Assembly (NCBI GenBank): GCA_035760965.1
Contig: DASTRY010000059.1
Location: 1-10,432, forward strand
DNA: 10,432 nucleotides
Direction: 5' to 3'
Source: JADGHX01 sp035760965
GTDB lineage: Bacteria; Pseudomonadota; Gammaproteobacteria; Steroidobacterales; Steroidobacteraceae
This document shows positions 1 to 6,676 of this stretch, piece by piece. The notes below the pieces were generated by a model. That model was not told the DNA's origin, made no database searches, and saw only the letters and a list, made by a program, of their open reading frames with translations. Position 1 is the first letter of the stretch; each line of letters opens with the position of its first letter. Made by a program: the position numbers and the translations under genes.

Positions 1-458
1 TGAGCCGCGGCCTCATTGAAGCCGCACGGCTGCGACGTTCTCGTGCTCGGTAATCTTGCGACTTCCGCGGCGATGAGCCGCGGCCTCATTGAAGCGACTT
101 CGCCGCCGCGGAGAACATGCGCTGCACGTTGACTTCCGCGGCGATGAGCCGCGGCCTCATTGAAGCCGCTCATCGTGCAGGCGGCGGCAACCGCCGCCCA
201 GCTGACTTCCGCGGCGATGAGCCGCGGCCTCATTGAAGCGGCCGTGGCGGCATGGGGATCGTCGATGACCCCTTTGGGACTTCCGTGGCGATGAGCCGCG
301 GCCTCATTGAAGCTGTTCGTAGGGACTGAAGAGCACGGCTCCGATTGTGAGGACTTCCGCGGCGATGAGCCGCGGCCTCATTGAAGCCTGTTGCCGGATG
401 GCTTGATCGAAGAGGACAGCAGGACTTCCGCGGCGATGAGCCGCGGCCTCATTGAAGC
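1..458 (+). CRISPR. CRISPR array (one partial and six full 36-bp repeats, six spacers), cut by the window edge
   Basis: The repeat begins GACTTCCGCGG and ends CCTCATTGAAGC. Full copies lie at 60-95, 131-166, 204-239, 278-313, 352-387 and 423-458, and 1-22 is the last 22 bases of another. Spacers are 23-59 (37), 96-130 (35), 167-203 (37), 240-277 (38), 314-351 (38) and 388-422 (35 bases). All repeats are identical except the copy at 278, which has T for C at repeat position 9 (base 286). Each repeat holds a perfect 7-bp stem (repeat positions 6-12 with 18-24) around the loop GATGA. The 3' end ATTGAAGC resembles the 8-nt crRNA 5' handle of many type I and III systems, which suggests plus-strand transcription, so the leader would lie left of the window and 458 would be the trailer end. 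The repeat style and the nearby cas2 remnant are compatible with type I-G (formerly I-U), but no effector gene is visible to confirm that. Confidence 0.97.
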
Positions 459-588
459 CACATTTCCGATTCCATCTCATCGCGATCCATGCTCACCGGA
501 GAGGACAAGTCTGAGCGAGGTGAGGGCTCTTCCTACACATCCGCGGCTTTATGAATGCGCCGAAGGATTTGGACACGATCATTTCTAC
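459..588. other. gene-free interval between CRISPR array and IS30 element
   Basis: No further repeat copy, not even a degenerate one, follows base 458, and no convincing coding sequence is present. A short ORF running from inside the array (391) through here into the IS is an artefact of spacer and repeat sequence. By eye the stretch is less GC-rich than its surroundings. It would be the trailer side if the array reads on the plus strand, or the leader if it reads on the minus strand. It contains no recognisable N-terminal part of the DUF4351-type gene found on the other side of the IS. Confidence 0.5.
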
Positions 589-613
589 GGCGCTCTCAAT
601 CGGTCGATGCAAC
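589..613 (+). repeat. IS30 left terminal inverted repeat (IRL)
   Basis: This 25-base sequence starts GGCGCTCTCAATCGG and matches the reverse complement of 1771-1795 at 24 of 25 positions. The one difference is at base 607 (A here, G expected from the other end). Matching stops immediately outside base 589. Confidence 0.95.
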
Positions 614-631
614 ATCATATGCATGGTCGAA

Positions 632-637
632 GGGAGG
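632..637 (+). promoter_or_regulatory. ribosome binding site that fixes the transposase start
   Basis: GGGAGG lies 7 bases before the ATG at 645. It supports that start over the upstream in-frame ATG at 555, which would lie outside the IS altogether. Confidence 0.7.
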
Positions 638-644
638 ATTGGAA

Positions 645-1788
645 ATGGGTAGACCGCGATCACTCATGCCAGCCATGGAGGCGGAGATCTGGCGTCTCTG
701 GAAAGCCGGAGAAAGCCTGGCTCGCATTGCCAGAGTTCTGGGCCAGTGGGAAACGATAGTCCACTCGATCGTAGATCCGACCGGCGGCATCTGTCCGAAA
801 GCGCGCGTTCGCTCACCTCGAGCACTGAGCATGGCCGAGCGGGAGGAGATCTCGCTAGGGATCTGCGCAAACCGCTCGATACGAGAGATCGCGCGAAGGC
901 TGGGCCGTCAGCCCTCCAGTATCAGCCGGGAGATCTCCCGTAACGGTGGGCTCCGCCGCTATCGAGCTCATAAAAGCCGACAGGTGTGCCTGGAGCCGCG
1001 CGCGGCGCCCGAAGCGCTGCCATCTGGCCCGAAATCCGCTGGTCGCGCAGAAGCTGCAGGCGGACTGGTCACCGCAGCAGATTGCCGGTTGGCTTGAGAA
1101 GGAGTTTGGTGATGATAGAAGCATGCGTGTGTCACACGAGACGATCTATCGCAGCCTGTTCATCCAGGCCCGTGGAGTACTGAAGAAAGAGCTCACCGCT
1201 CACCTGCGTCGTGGACGCAGGATGCGGCGGGGTCGCGGCTACGGGCACAAGCGGCAAGGACGAGGGCTGATCGTGGATACTGTGTCGATCCGCGAGCGGC
1301 CGGCCCAAGCGAACGATCGAGCCGTTCCAGGCCACTGGGAAGGAGATCTGCTGGCTGGTTCCAACAACACGCATATCGCTACGCTGGTTGAACGCCACTC
1401 TCGATATGTGATGCTCGTGAAGGTCAGGCGCAACGACACCCAGACAGTCACACGCGCTCTGGCCCGTCGAATACGAAAGCTACCCGATCAACTGCGCCGC
1501 TCTCTGACTTGGGATCGAGGCAAGGAGATGGCCGCTCACAAGGACTTCTCGGTTGCTGCGGATGTGAAGGTCTACTTCTGTGACCCACATAGTCCGTGGC
1601 AACGCGGTTCCAATGAGAACACCAACGGGCTGCTGCGGCAGTACTTTCCCAAGAGAACCGATTTGTCGGGATACTCTCAAGCGCAGTTAGATAACATTGC
1701 CATGAAACTGAACCTGAGACCGCGGCAGACTGTCGGGTTCGAGACACCGGTTCAAAAACTTGTCGCTTCCGTTGCACCGACCGATTGA
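645..1788 (+). pseudogene. IS30-family DDE transposase, split by a +1 frameshift
   Basis: Transposase that cuts and joins the IS ends. The first frame (645 to about 974) encodes MGRPRSLMPAMEAEIW and two helix-turn-helix regions (about residues 11-45 and 58-100, the second reading SIREIARRLGRQPSSISREI), which in this family bind the inverted repeats. It runs on out of frame to a stop at 1097. The homologous protein resumes at base 976 with ADRCAWSRARRPKRCHLA, so one extra A in the AAAA run 972-975 separates the halves. Joined, they give about 380 aa, close to normal family length. The second part has the rve-like catalytic core with the DDE residues at WEGD (codon 1345), TWDRG (codon 1513) and SNENTNG (codon 1615), then the family's RQYFPKRTD segment. 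A one-base pseudogenising insertion, programmed +1 frameshifting or a homopolymer sequencing error would all look like this. The A-run is only four long and IS30 genes are normally single ORFs, so a mutation is favoured. Confidence 0.92.
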
Positions 1789-1795
1789 GAGCGCC
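1771..1795 (-). repeat. IS30 right terminal inverted repeat (IRR)
   Basis: This is the inverted partner of 589-613, with 24 of 25 bases matching. The transposase stop codon TGA (1786-1788) is embedded in it. The sequence just outside reads straight into codons for an L-W-P-V-Y-V motif of the interrupted neighbouring gene. Confidence 0.95.
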
Positions 1796-2427
1796 TGTGG
1801 CCCGTCTACGTGTCGCTGCTTCGTGCGAGGCTCGAGTGCCCGGTGGAGTTGCTTGTCATCACTCCTAATGAATCGATGGGCGCGCTGGGCTGCGCGGCCA
1901 ATCCAAATCGGAAGAGTCAACACGTTCACGCCGATCGTTGTGTCGCCAACGGGTGTTCCCGTGCTGGTGGACGAAGACGTCGCGCGAGCGAACCCGGAGC
2001 TTGCGGTGCTCTCTGCGATGGCGCACGGGAGCGACGAAAACGTCGATCGCGCAGCCCGCGTCGCCCTGTGCGCACACGCTGCCATTGTGGGTCTCGACGG
2101 GGATCGCTCGAGACTGTACTGTGATCTGGTCATCCATTCACTCGTGAGGCGGCGCGCAATGCGCTGAGAAAGATGGACGCACGAGCGTACGAATATCAGA
2201 GCGACTTCGCGCGCCAGTACGTGGCGCAGGGCAGGGAAGAAGGAAGAGCGGAAGGCGAGGCGAGCGGTCGCGCCGCGCTGATCAGCCGGCTACTCACGCT
2301 TCGGTTCGGGTCGCTCGGCGCGAGCGAACGAAGCAGAATAGATGCAGCCTCCATTGCCGAGTTGGACGCGATCGCAGAGCGCCTGCTCACTGCGCATGCG
2401 CTCGACGAGGCCTTGGGGCTCGCTTGA
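1796..2427 (+). pseudogene. remnant of a DUF4351/Rpn-type PD-(D/E)XK family protein, 5'-truncated and twice frameshifted
   Basis: Three frames join into one protein resembling DUF4351-containing putative transposase/recombination-promoting nuclease-like proteins. Frame 1 from the IS boundary reads LWPVYVSLLRARLECPVELLVITP. Near 1870-1880 it shifts to frame 2, reading RWAARPIQIGRVNTFTPIVV, then VPVLVDEDVARANPELAVLSAMAHG and CDLVIHSL. Near 2139-2146 it returns to frame 1, reading EAARNALRKMDARAYEYQSDFARQYVAQGREEGRAEGEASGRAAL, and runs to the TGA at 2425. The last part, with its YEYQSDFARxY motif, glycine/glutamate-rich helix and C-terminal domain, also exists as a separate 84-codon ORF from 2173. 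Members of this family normally have a further N-terminal part carrying the nuclease motifs, and it is absent here: homology starts exactly at the IS edge. The family assignment is from motif recall; the frameshifts are read directly from the sequence. Confidence 0.82.
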
Positions 2428-2437
2428 CGGGCCCAGA

Positions 2438-2638
2438 TCGGCTCACGACATCGCAAGTCTGAAGCGTTGGAGCCGCGTGTTCAGGCTTCGGAGACTGGCT
2501 GCAGCTTTCCCTATTCCAGTGTCGTCTTTCGCGGCAGCGTCACGGGAGCTCATTGCGCTGCGCGACGGGATCATCCGCCATGACGACGACCACGTGATTC
2601 TCGTCGACGATTTCGCCTGCGGCATGCCTGTCGAGTGA
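2438..2638 (+). pseudogene. cas2: degraded cas2 (CRISPR adaptation endoribonuclease-fold protein) remnant
   Basis: Cas2 is the small ferredoxin-like subunit that bridges Cas1 dimers during spacer acquisition. Frame 2 at 2441-2482 reads AHDIASLKRWSRVF, matching the Cas2 N-terminus (usually YDIxxPKRxxRVF) with Tyr changed to His next to the conserved Asp (codon 2447). Frame 3 at 2481-2543 continues SGFGDWLQLSLFQCRLSRQRH, the second-strand region (GFGDxLQxSVFxC). Frame 2 at 2546-2608 then gives ELIALRDGIIRHDDDHVILVD, the C-terminal HxxDxVxxID strand. The two shifts, near 2480 and 2544, and the absence of a start codon show it is dead. The tail after VILVD (DDFACGMPVE, stop 2636) no longer resembles Cas2. 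It starts about 10 bases after the DUF4351 remnant and sits about 2 kb from the CRISPR array on the same strand. Neither cas1 nor cas4 is visible. Confidence 0.8.
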
Positions 2639-2668
2639 TCCTGCTCCACGCCGCTGCCGCTCACGTGC

Positions 2669-3496
2669 CTAGCGCCGGCTTACTCCAACAGACTCGTGCC
2701 TCCGCGTCAGTCGTCTGTCCACGGCGAGCCAAGGTGTGCCGGCGTAGGAATCGGCCACCACCCACGCACTGGCTGTCAGCGCCAAGGTGACGACGGCCTC
2801 GCCCCATTGGAAGGCGCTGATGTCGCCCGCCGCGACTTTGGGCATCCACACGAGCAGCAAGAACATGCCCATCTGCAACGCAGAGAGCACGGCCGCCAGT
2901 CGTGCGTACACGCCGATGAGCACGGCCAGTCCCGCTGCGAGGTAGGTACATCCGGTGAAATACGCCCAGAACACGTGCCCCGGCAACCACGCGGGCACGA
3001 GGGGTGCGGTCAGCTGAAGATAGGCGAAATGAGAGAGGCCGAAAGCGATCAAGGCCAGCGCGTAGAGGATCTGCGCCATGCGCACGCCCTTGTCGCCGAT
3101 GGCGAAACCGAACCACCGCCGGTCCCAATCCGTGGCGAACCACGCATACAGAACCCAGGCGCCCGCCACGATCACCGCAGTCTCACCGCAGCTTTGATAC
3201 GACCCTTCTTCGGCAGGCGCCAGAAAGATGAAGCGCACTTTGAACAGCAGCAACCAGAGCAGCAGAAAGACAAATAGCACGCGCGCACCGATCGCCGCGG
3301 CGGATCGCCAGAGCAGGCCGATGCCACATGCCAGGGAGATAAGCGCGGAGAGGTAGACCAGTAGCTCTCGTGCGGGTAGGGCCGGGGGTACGGACTGCCA
3401 GATCGGAGCGAAATCGCCTTGGATCAGCCCCAGAACACCGAGGGCAATCATGGTCGCCGCGAAGACGGCATGACCCGGGCTAGCGATGCGAATCAC
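2669..3496 (-). CDS. DoxX-like integral membrane protein
   Basis: A 275-aa polytopic membrane protein of the DoxX-like group often annotated as hypothetical in proteobacteria. The N-terminal half (GHAVFAATMIALGVLGLIQGDFAPIW, then LLVYLSALISLACGIGLLW and VLFVFLLLWLLLFKV) has three hydrophobic segments. The second half has four more, including MAQILYALALIAFGLSHFAYL, VFWAYFTGCTYLAAGLAVLIGV and LSALQMGMFLLLVWMPKV, the second of these being the DoxX/SURF4-like region. The start is GTG at 3494-3496. GGGGAGG lies just upstream, but only about 3 bases away, which is tight, so the ATG about 14 codons in (MIALGVLG) is an alternative. No partner gene or operon is evident: the gene to its left is the cas2 remnant and the gene on its right is over 280 bases away. 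The substrate or function is unknown; the family is linked loosely to redox and quinone metabolism. Confidence 0.85.
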   Translation of the reverse strand: MIRIASPGHAVFAATMIALGVLGLIQGDFAPIWQSVPPALPARELLVYLSALISLACGIGLLWRSAAAIGARVLFVFLLLWLLLFKVRFIFLAPAEEGSYQSCGETAVIVAGAWVLYAWFATDWDRRWFGFAIGDKGVRMAQILYALALIAFGLSHFAYLQLTAPLVPAWLPGHVFWAYFTGCTYLAAGLAVLIGVYARLAAVLSALQMGMFLLLVWMPKVAAGDISAFQWGEAVVTLALTASAWVVADSYAGTPWLAVDRRLTRRHESVGVSRR

Positions 3497-3779
3497 CGTC
3501 CTCCCCGTAGGCAGTTCGCCAGACGATCGGCGCGCAGCCTATCTGAATCCAATCCGGACTCGTGATGCAGGGTCAGACGTTAGCAGGTCGCGGGGATCAG
3601 AAGGCAGCCGAATACCTGATTTTTGAGTCTTCTGGCCGCGAGCGACGTCCGGCCGGCACGGTGTTTCTGCCGTGATCTGCCGCCCAAGGGCCTCGGCAGG
3701 TTCGTATAGTCCCGGGCGCCGCGTGCGGACTGCTCCGCGAGGCGCAAGCCGGGCGGATGGTCGCGAGCGCTCCCTCACC

Positions 3780-5444
3780 TCAATCAGCACCACCCTCGCG
3801 CGCTCCCTCGCACTGATGCGCCTCGGGATGAATCGCCAGCAGCGCGGCGCTGCCATTCTCCGCGCGCACTGAGGTGCGCACGGAGAGCTTCCGCGCGTCG
3901 TAGGGCTTTGCCATCAGCAGATACTGATAACTGCACGCGATAGGCCGCCACGCGACCATCACCGGCGTCGTCGTCGAGGTGTACCAGTGTTCGGGCGGTG
4001 CGTAGAGTCGATGCCGATAGCGAAAATATTTCATCGGGTGACCGGCGTCGCCGGCGAACATGTAAGGAACCATGGCATCACGATCCATCACGGCGAGCGC
4101 GCCGAGATGCAGCCGCGTCCGGACCATGCCTTCGCGACCGCCTGTGTACACCGGCAGCACGGTCGCGCCGCGCGGGATTTGCGCGACGATGCGGCGATAC
4201 TCGGCGGCGAATGCGTTCTGCCGAGTGAGGTGCACCGAAAGATACATGAGATTCAGCATCGCCAGCAGCGCGGCGAGCGGCACCGCAAAGGTCTGTAGGA
4301 ACACGGGCTCCGTCGCATGCTCGTCCGCACCGAGATAGGCGCGACCTAGCACGACGAACAGCGCCACGAGCGCGAGCGCGCGCACGGCGACGTACGAGGC
4401 GTCGGCGTACGAATTGGGCAGGACGAAGTAGATGCCGAGGAACGTCGCGGCGAGCGCCGCCATCTCGACGACCCGCGGCTGTAACAAATTGCGCCAGCGC
4501 AGATCGCGCCACAGTCCCCAGCACACCGCGAGCGCGAACAAGATCATCAGGAGCTTGCCGGGCGGCCGTCCGAAACGCAGCAGCTCGAACTCCAGCTCCC
4601 AGATTCGCAGGTCGAGCGTGCCCCAGTCGTACGGATACGCGGGCAGCGCGTCTCCGCGGTACGCGTGATCCGCATAGCCGAAGTGCCACAGCAGAATTGC
4701 GGCGACCGGCGCGAAGATGGCGATTTCACGTCGCAGCGTCGTCCGCCGATACAGCAGGCGCACGAGTCCCGACACGCCCAAGGCAGGCGCTACGAAAACG
4801 ATTGATGCGAGGTGCGTGAAGTATCCAACGAGAAGGGCTGCGCACAGCGCAGCGAAAGCTGTGCGCGATGGGTTGTCGCGCATTCTGTCGGCGCATGCCA
4901 TTGCGACGATCATGAGCGCGAGCCCGAGACGAAACTGCGTGAAGCCGAGGAGAAAGAACCAGTCCGTCGCCAAGTAGAGGCTCAGCAACAGCACGAAAAT
5001 GCGCCGATCGCCGCGCGGCCCGTTCACGTGCGTGTAGAACACGAGCGCGAGCGGCATGGAGACGAGCACCAGCGTCATCCACAACGCTGCGGCGATACTC
5101 GGCCCCAGCAGCTTCACGAGCGCAGCGAGCGCCACATCGCCCAGTAGGTACGGTATCGGCATGAAGCGAAGCTCGAATAGGTCGCCGAAACGCGCGCCGT
5201 GATCGAACATGAGATCGGACATCACGACAGCCCGAGCAAGGTGATCGACGAAATCTTGATACGGGTACGACGTGAGCTGCGCGAAGAATCCGCAATACAC
5301 CGCGAGCAACAGTCCGAACGCGAGCCAGCCGACGTGCTCCCGGTTGATGCGCGTGCCGCGTGCGCTATCGATCGCTGCGATGCTGGTGGCCATGATCGGC
5401 GCCGAAGCAAGAAATGGGGCACGGAAGTTGCGAACTTTGGCCAT
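3780..5444 (-). CDS. polytopic membrane protein, possible GT-C-type glycosyltransferase
   Basis: A 554-aa protein with roughly ten or more hydrophobic segments between residues 38 and 410, followed by a soluble C-terminal part of about 140 residues (from about LSVHLTRQNAFAAEYRRIVAQIPRGATVLPVY). After the first membrane segment comes SYPYQDFVDHLARAVV (residues 59-74), an acidic Asp-rich stretch placed where GT-C enzymes carry their catalytic acidic motif in the first periplasmic loop. This layout, with many membrane helices and a C-terminal globular domain, is that of GT-C transferases using polyprenyl-phosphate sugars, but no named subfamily is recognisable, so the function is inferred. The start at ATG 5442-5444 is supported by AGGAG five bases upstream on the minus strand. 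The gene is divergent from the GT2 glycosyltransferase with 35 bases between the starts, which strengthens a link to lipid-linked sugar metabolism. The alternative is an uncharacterised membrane protein unrelated to sugar transfer. Confidence 0.8.
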   Translation of the reverse strand: MAKVRNFRAPFLASAPIMATSIAAIDSARGTRINREHVGWLAFGLLLAVYCGFFAQLTSYPYQDFVDHLARAVVMSDLMFDHGARFGDLFELRFMPIPYLLGDVALAALVKLLGPSIAAALWMTLVLVSMPLALVFYTHVNGPRGDRRIFVLLLSLYLATDWFFLLGFTQFRLGLALMIVAMACADRMRDNPSRTAFAALCAALLVGYFTHLASIVFVAPALGVSGLVRLLYRRTTLRREIAIFAPVAAILLWHFGYADHAYRGDALPAYPYDWGTLDLRIWELEFELLRFGRPPGKLLMILFALAVCWGLWRDLRWRNLLQPRVVEMAALAATFLGIYFVLPNSYADASYVAVRALALVALFVVLGRAYLGADEHATEPVFLQTFAVPLAALLAMLNLMYLSVHLTRQNAFAAEYRRIVAQIPRGATVLPVYTGGREGMVRTRLHLGALAVMDRDAMVPYMFAGDAGHPMKYFRYRHRLYAPPEHWYTSTTTPVMVAWRPIACSYQYLLMAKPYDARKLSVRTSVRAENGSAALLAIHPEAHQCEGAREGGAD

Positions 5445-5479
5445 CGCTACTCCTGCGCTGTACCGGTCCGCGATTCGTC

Positions 5480-6643
5480 ATGACATCTTCGTCTTCGCCG
5501 CGCACGGTTCGGCCGAACATCGAGGATCTCGTTGCGAAGCGCGCCGAGCGCGCGGGACCGACGCTAAGCGTGATCGTCCCGACCTTCAACGAGCGCGAGA
5601 ACATCGTACCGTTGCTGCGTGAGATGTCGCGCGCGCTGAGGGGCGTCGAATGGGAGGCGATCTTCGTCGACGACGACTCGCCCGATGGCACCGCCAATCT
5701 CGCCCGCGAGATCGGCTGCAGGCGCGGCCGCGTCCGCTGCCTCCAGCGCATCGGCCGGCGCGGTCTCGCATCGGCGTGCATCGAAGGCATGCTCGCATCG
5801 ACCGCGCCGTATCTCGCGGTGATGGATGCGGACCTGCAGCACGATCCATCAATCCTGCCGGAGATGCTCGCGCGCCTGCAGAGCTCGCAGGTGGAGCTCG
5901 TCGTCGGCAGTCGCTATGTGAACGGCGGAGATGTCGGCGATTGGGGCGTCGTGCGCCGTGTGATCAGCCGGTGCGCGACGCTCGTGGGCCGCTCCGTTGT
6001 GCCGAAGGATCTGCGCGATCCAATGAGCGGCTTCTTCGCGCTGCGCCGCTCGCTGCTCGACGAGGTGGTGCGCGATCTCTCCGGCTTCGGCTTCAAGATT
6101 CTGCTGGACATCGTCGCGACCGCCCGTCATCCGGTGGCGTTCCAGGAAATTCCGTTCGTGTTCAGAACGCGAGCGGCAGGTACGAGCAAGCTCGATTCGC
6201 TCGTCGCGTGGGAGTACGCGATGCTGCTGGCGGACAAGCTCGTCGGGCGCTATGTGCCCGTTCGCTTTCTGGCGTTCGCGACGATCGGCGGGCTCGGTGT
6301 CGGCGTGCATCTCGCGGTGCTCTCGCTGGCTTTCCGCGTAGGCACCATTCCGTTCGTGACGGCGCAGGCGCTCGCGGTGGGCGTGAGCATGGTTTTCAAC
6401 TACGCCGTGAACAATGTACTCACGTACCGCGACCGCCGGCGGCGCGGATGGAAATGGGTCACCGGATTTCTGTCGTTTGCGGCAGCATGCTCGGTGGGTG
6501 CCGCGGCGAATGTTGGGGTCGCCGCATACCTCTACGGCCGTCGAGCGGAGTGGCTGGTCGCGGCCATCGCGGGGGTGGTGGTCGGAGCCGTGTGGAACTA
6601 CGCGGTGACGAGCGTGTACACGTGGGGGCGCCGCTCGTCGTGA
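5480..6643 (+). CDS. GT2 glycosyltransferase (DPM1/polyprenyl-phosphate sugar synthase type) with C-terminal GtrA-like domain
   Basis: Transfers a sugar from a nucleotide donor to a polyprenyl phosphate on the cytoplasmic face of the membrane. With ATG 5480 as start the protein is 387 aa. Residues about 29-240 form the GT-A catalytic domain: LSVIVPTFNERENI (29-42), FVDDDSPDGT (62-71), the metal-binding MDADLQHDP (115-123), VGSRYVNGG (142-150), DPMSGFF (180-186) and the TRAAGTSKL segment before the membrane part. Residues about 255-385 contain four hydrophobic segments of GtrA type (FLAFATIGGLGVGVHLAVL, VSMVFNYAVNNVLTYRDR, then WLVAAIAGVVVGAVWNYAVTSVYTW). GtrA-like domains are linked to presenting or flipping lipid-linked sugars. 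An upstream in-frame ATG at 5414 would overlap the divergent gene, so 5480 is preferred, although no clear Shine-Dalgarno precedes it. The sugar (mannose or glucose class) cannot be told from sequence alone. Confidence 0.93.
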   Translation: MTSSSSPRTVRPNIEDLVAKRAERAGPTLSVIVPTFNERENIVPLLREMSRALRGVEWEAIFVDDDSPDGTANLAREIGCRRGRVRCLQRIGRRGLASACIEGMLASTAPYLAVMDADLQHDPSILPEMLARLQSSQVELVVGSRYVNGGDVGDWGVVRRVISRCATLVGRSVVPKDLRDPMSGFFALRRSLLDEVVRDLSGFGFKILLDIVATARHPVAFQEIPFVFRTRAAGTSKLDSLVAWEYAMLLADKLVGRYVPVRFLAFATIGGLGVGVHLAVLSLAFRVGTIPFVTAQALAVGVSMVFNYAVNNVLTYRDRRRRGWKWVTGFLSFAAACSVGAAANVGVAAYLYGRRAEWLVAAIAGVVVGAVWNYAVTSVYTWGRRSS

Positions 6644-6676
6644 GCCACTTCGCCGGCGGTTTGCGCGTTAGCGAGC

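Larger units (their letters stand above)
589..1795 (+). mobile_element. IS30-family insertion sequence, 1207 bp
   Basis: The element is bounded by 25-bp terminal inverted repeats and contains one transposase gene on the plus strand whose stop codon lies inside the right inverted repeat, a compact layout usual for IS30 members. The nearly perfect termini point to a fairly recent insertion. No 2-4 bp target duplication is visible: TAC precedes the left end and TGT follows the right end. The right flank continues in frame into a truncated DUF4351-type gene, while the left flank shows nothing related to it. This fits a deletion or recombination beside the element after insertion. The transposase carries a one-base frameshift, so the copy may be inactive unless complemented in trans or decoded by frameshifting. 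Confidence 0.93.

Noticed and set aside
459..588. Possible CRISPR leader
   Set aside because: The repeat handle orientation and the wobble-preserving variant both favour transcription from the left, and no promoter or AT-rich tract adjoins the last repeat. It is kept only as an unlabelled interval.
391..759. Open reading frame running out of the CRISPR array into the IS
   Set aside because: It is built from spacer, repeat and inverted-repeat sequence, has no family resemblance, and ends inside the transposase gene in another frame.
2696..3277. 193-codon plus-strand ORF opposite the DoxX-like gene
   Set aside because: It is His/Arg/Gln-rich with no hydrophobic or domain pattern; the minus strand reads as a coherent membrane protein.
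3497..3779. Gap between the DoxX-like gene and the large membrane protein, checked for a small gene, RNA or terminator
   Set aside because: A weak 5-bp inverted repeat near 3657-3674 and a TTTTT at 3619-3623 do not combine into a terminator. The small ORFs here lack any family resemblance, so nothing is called.
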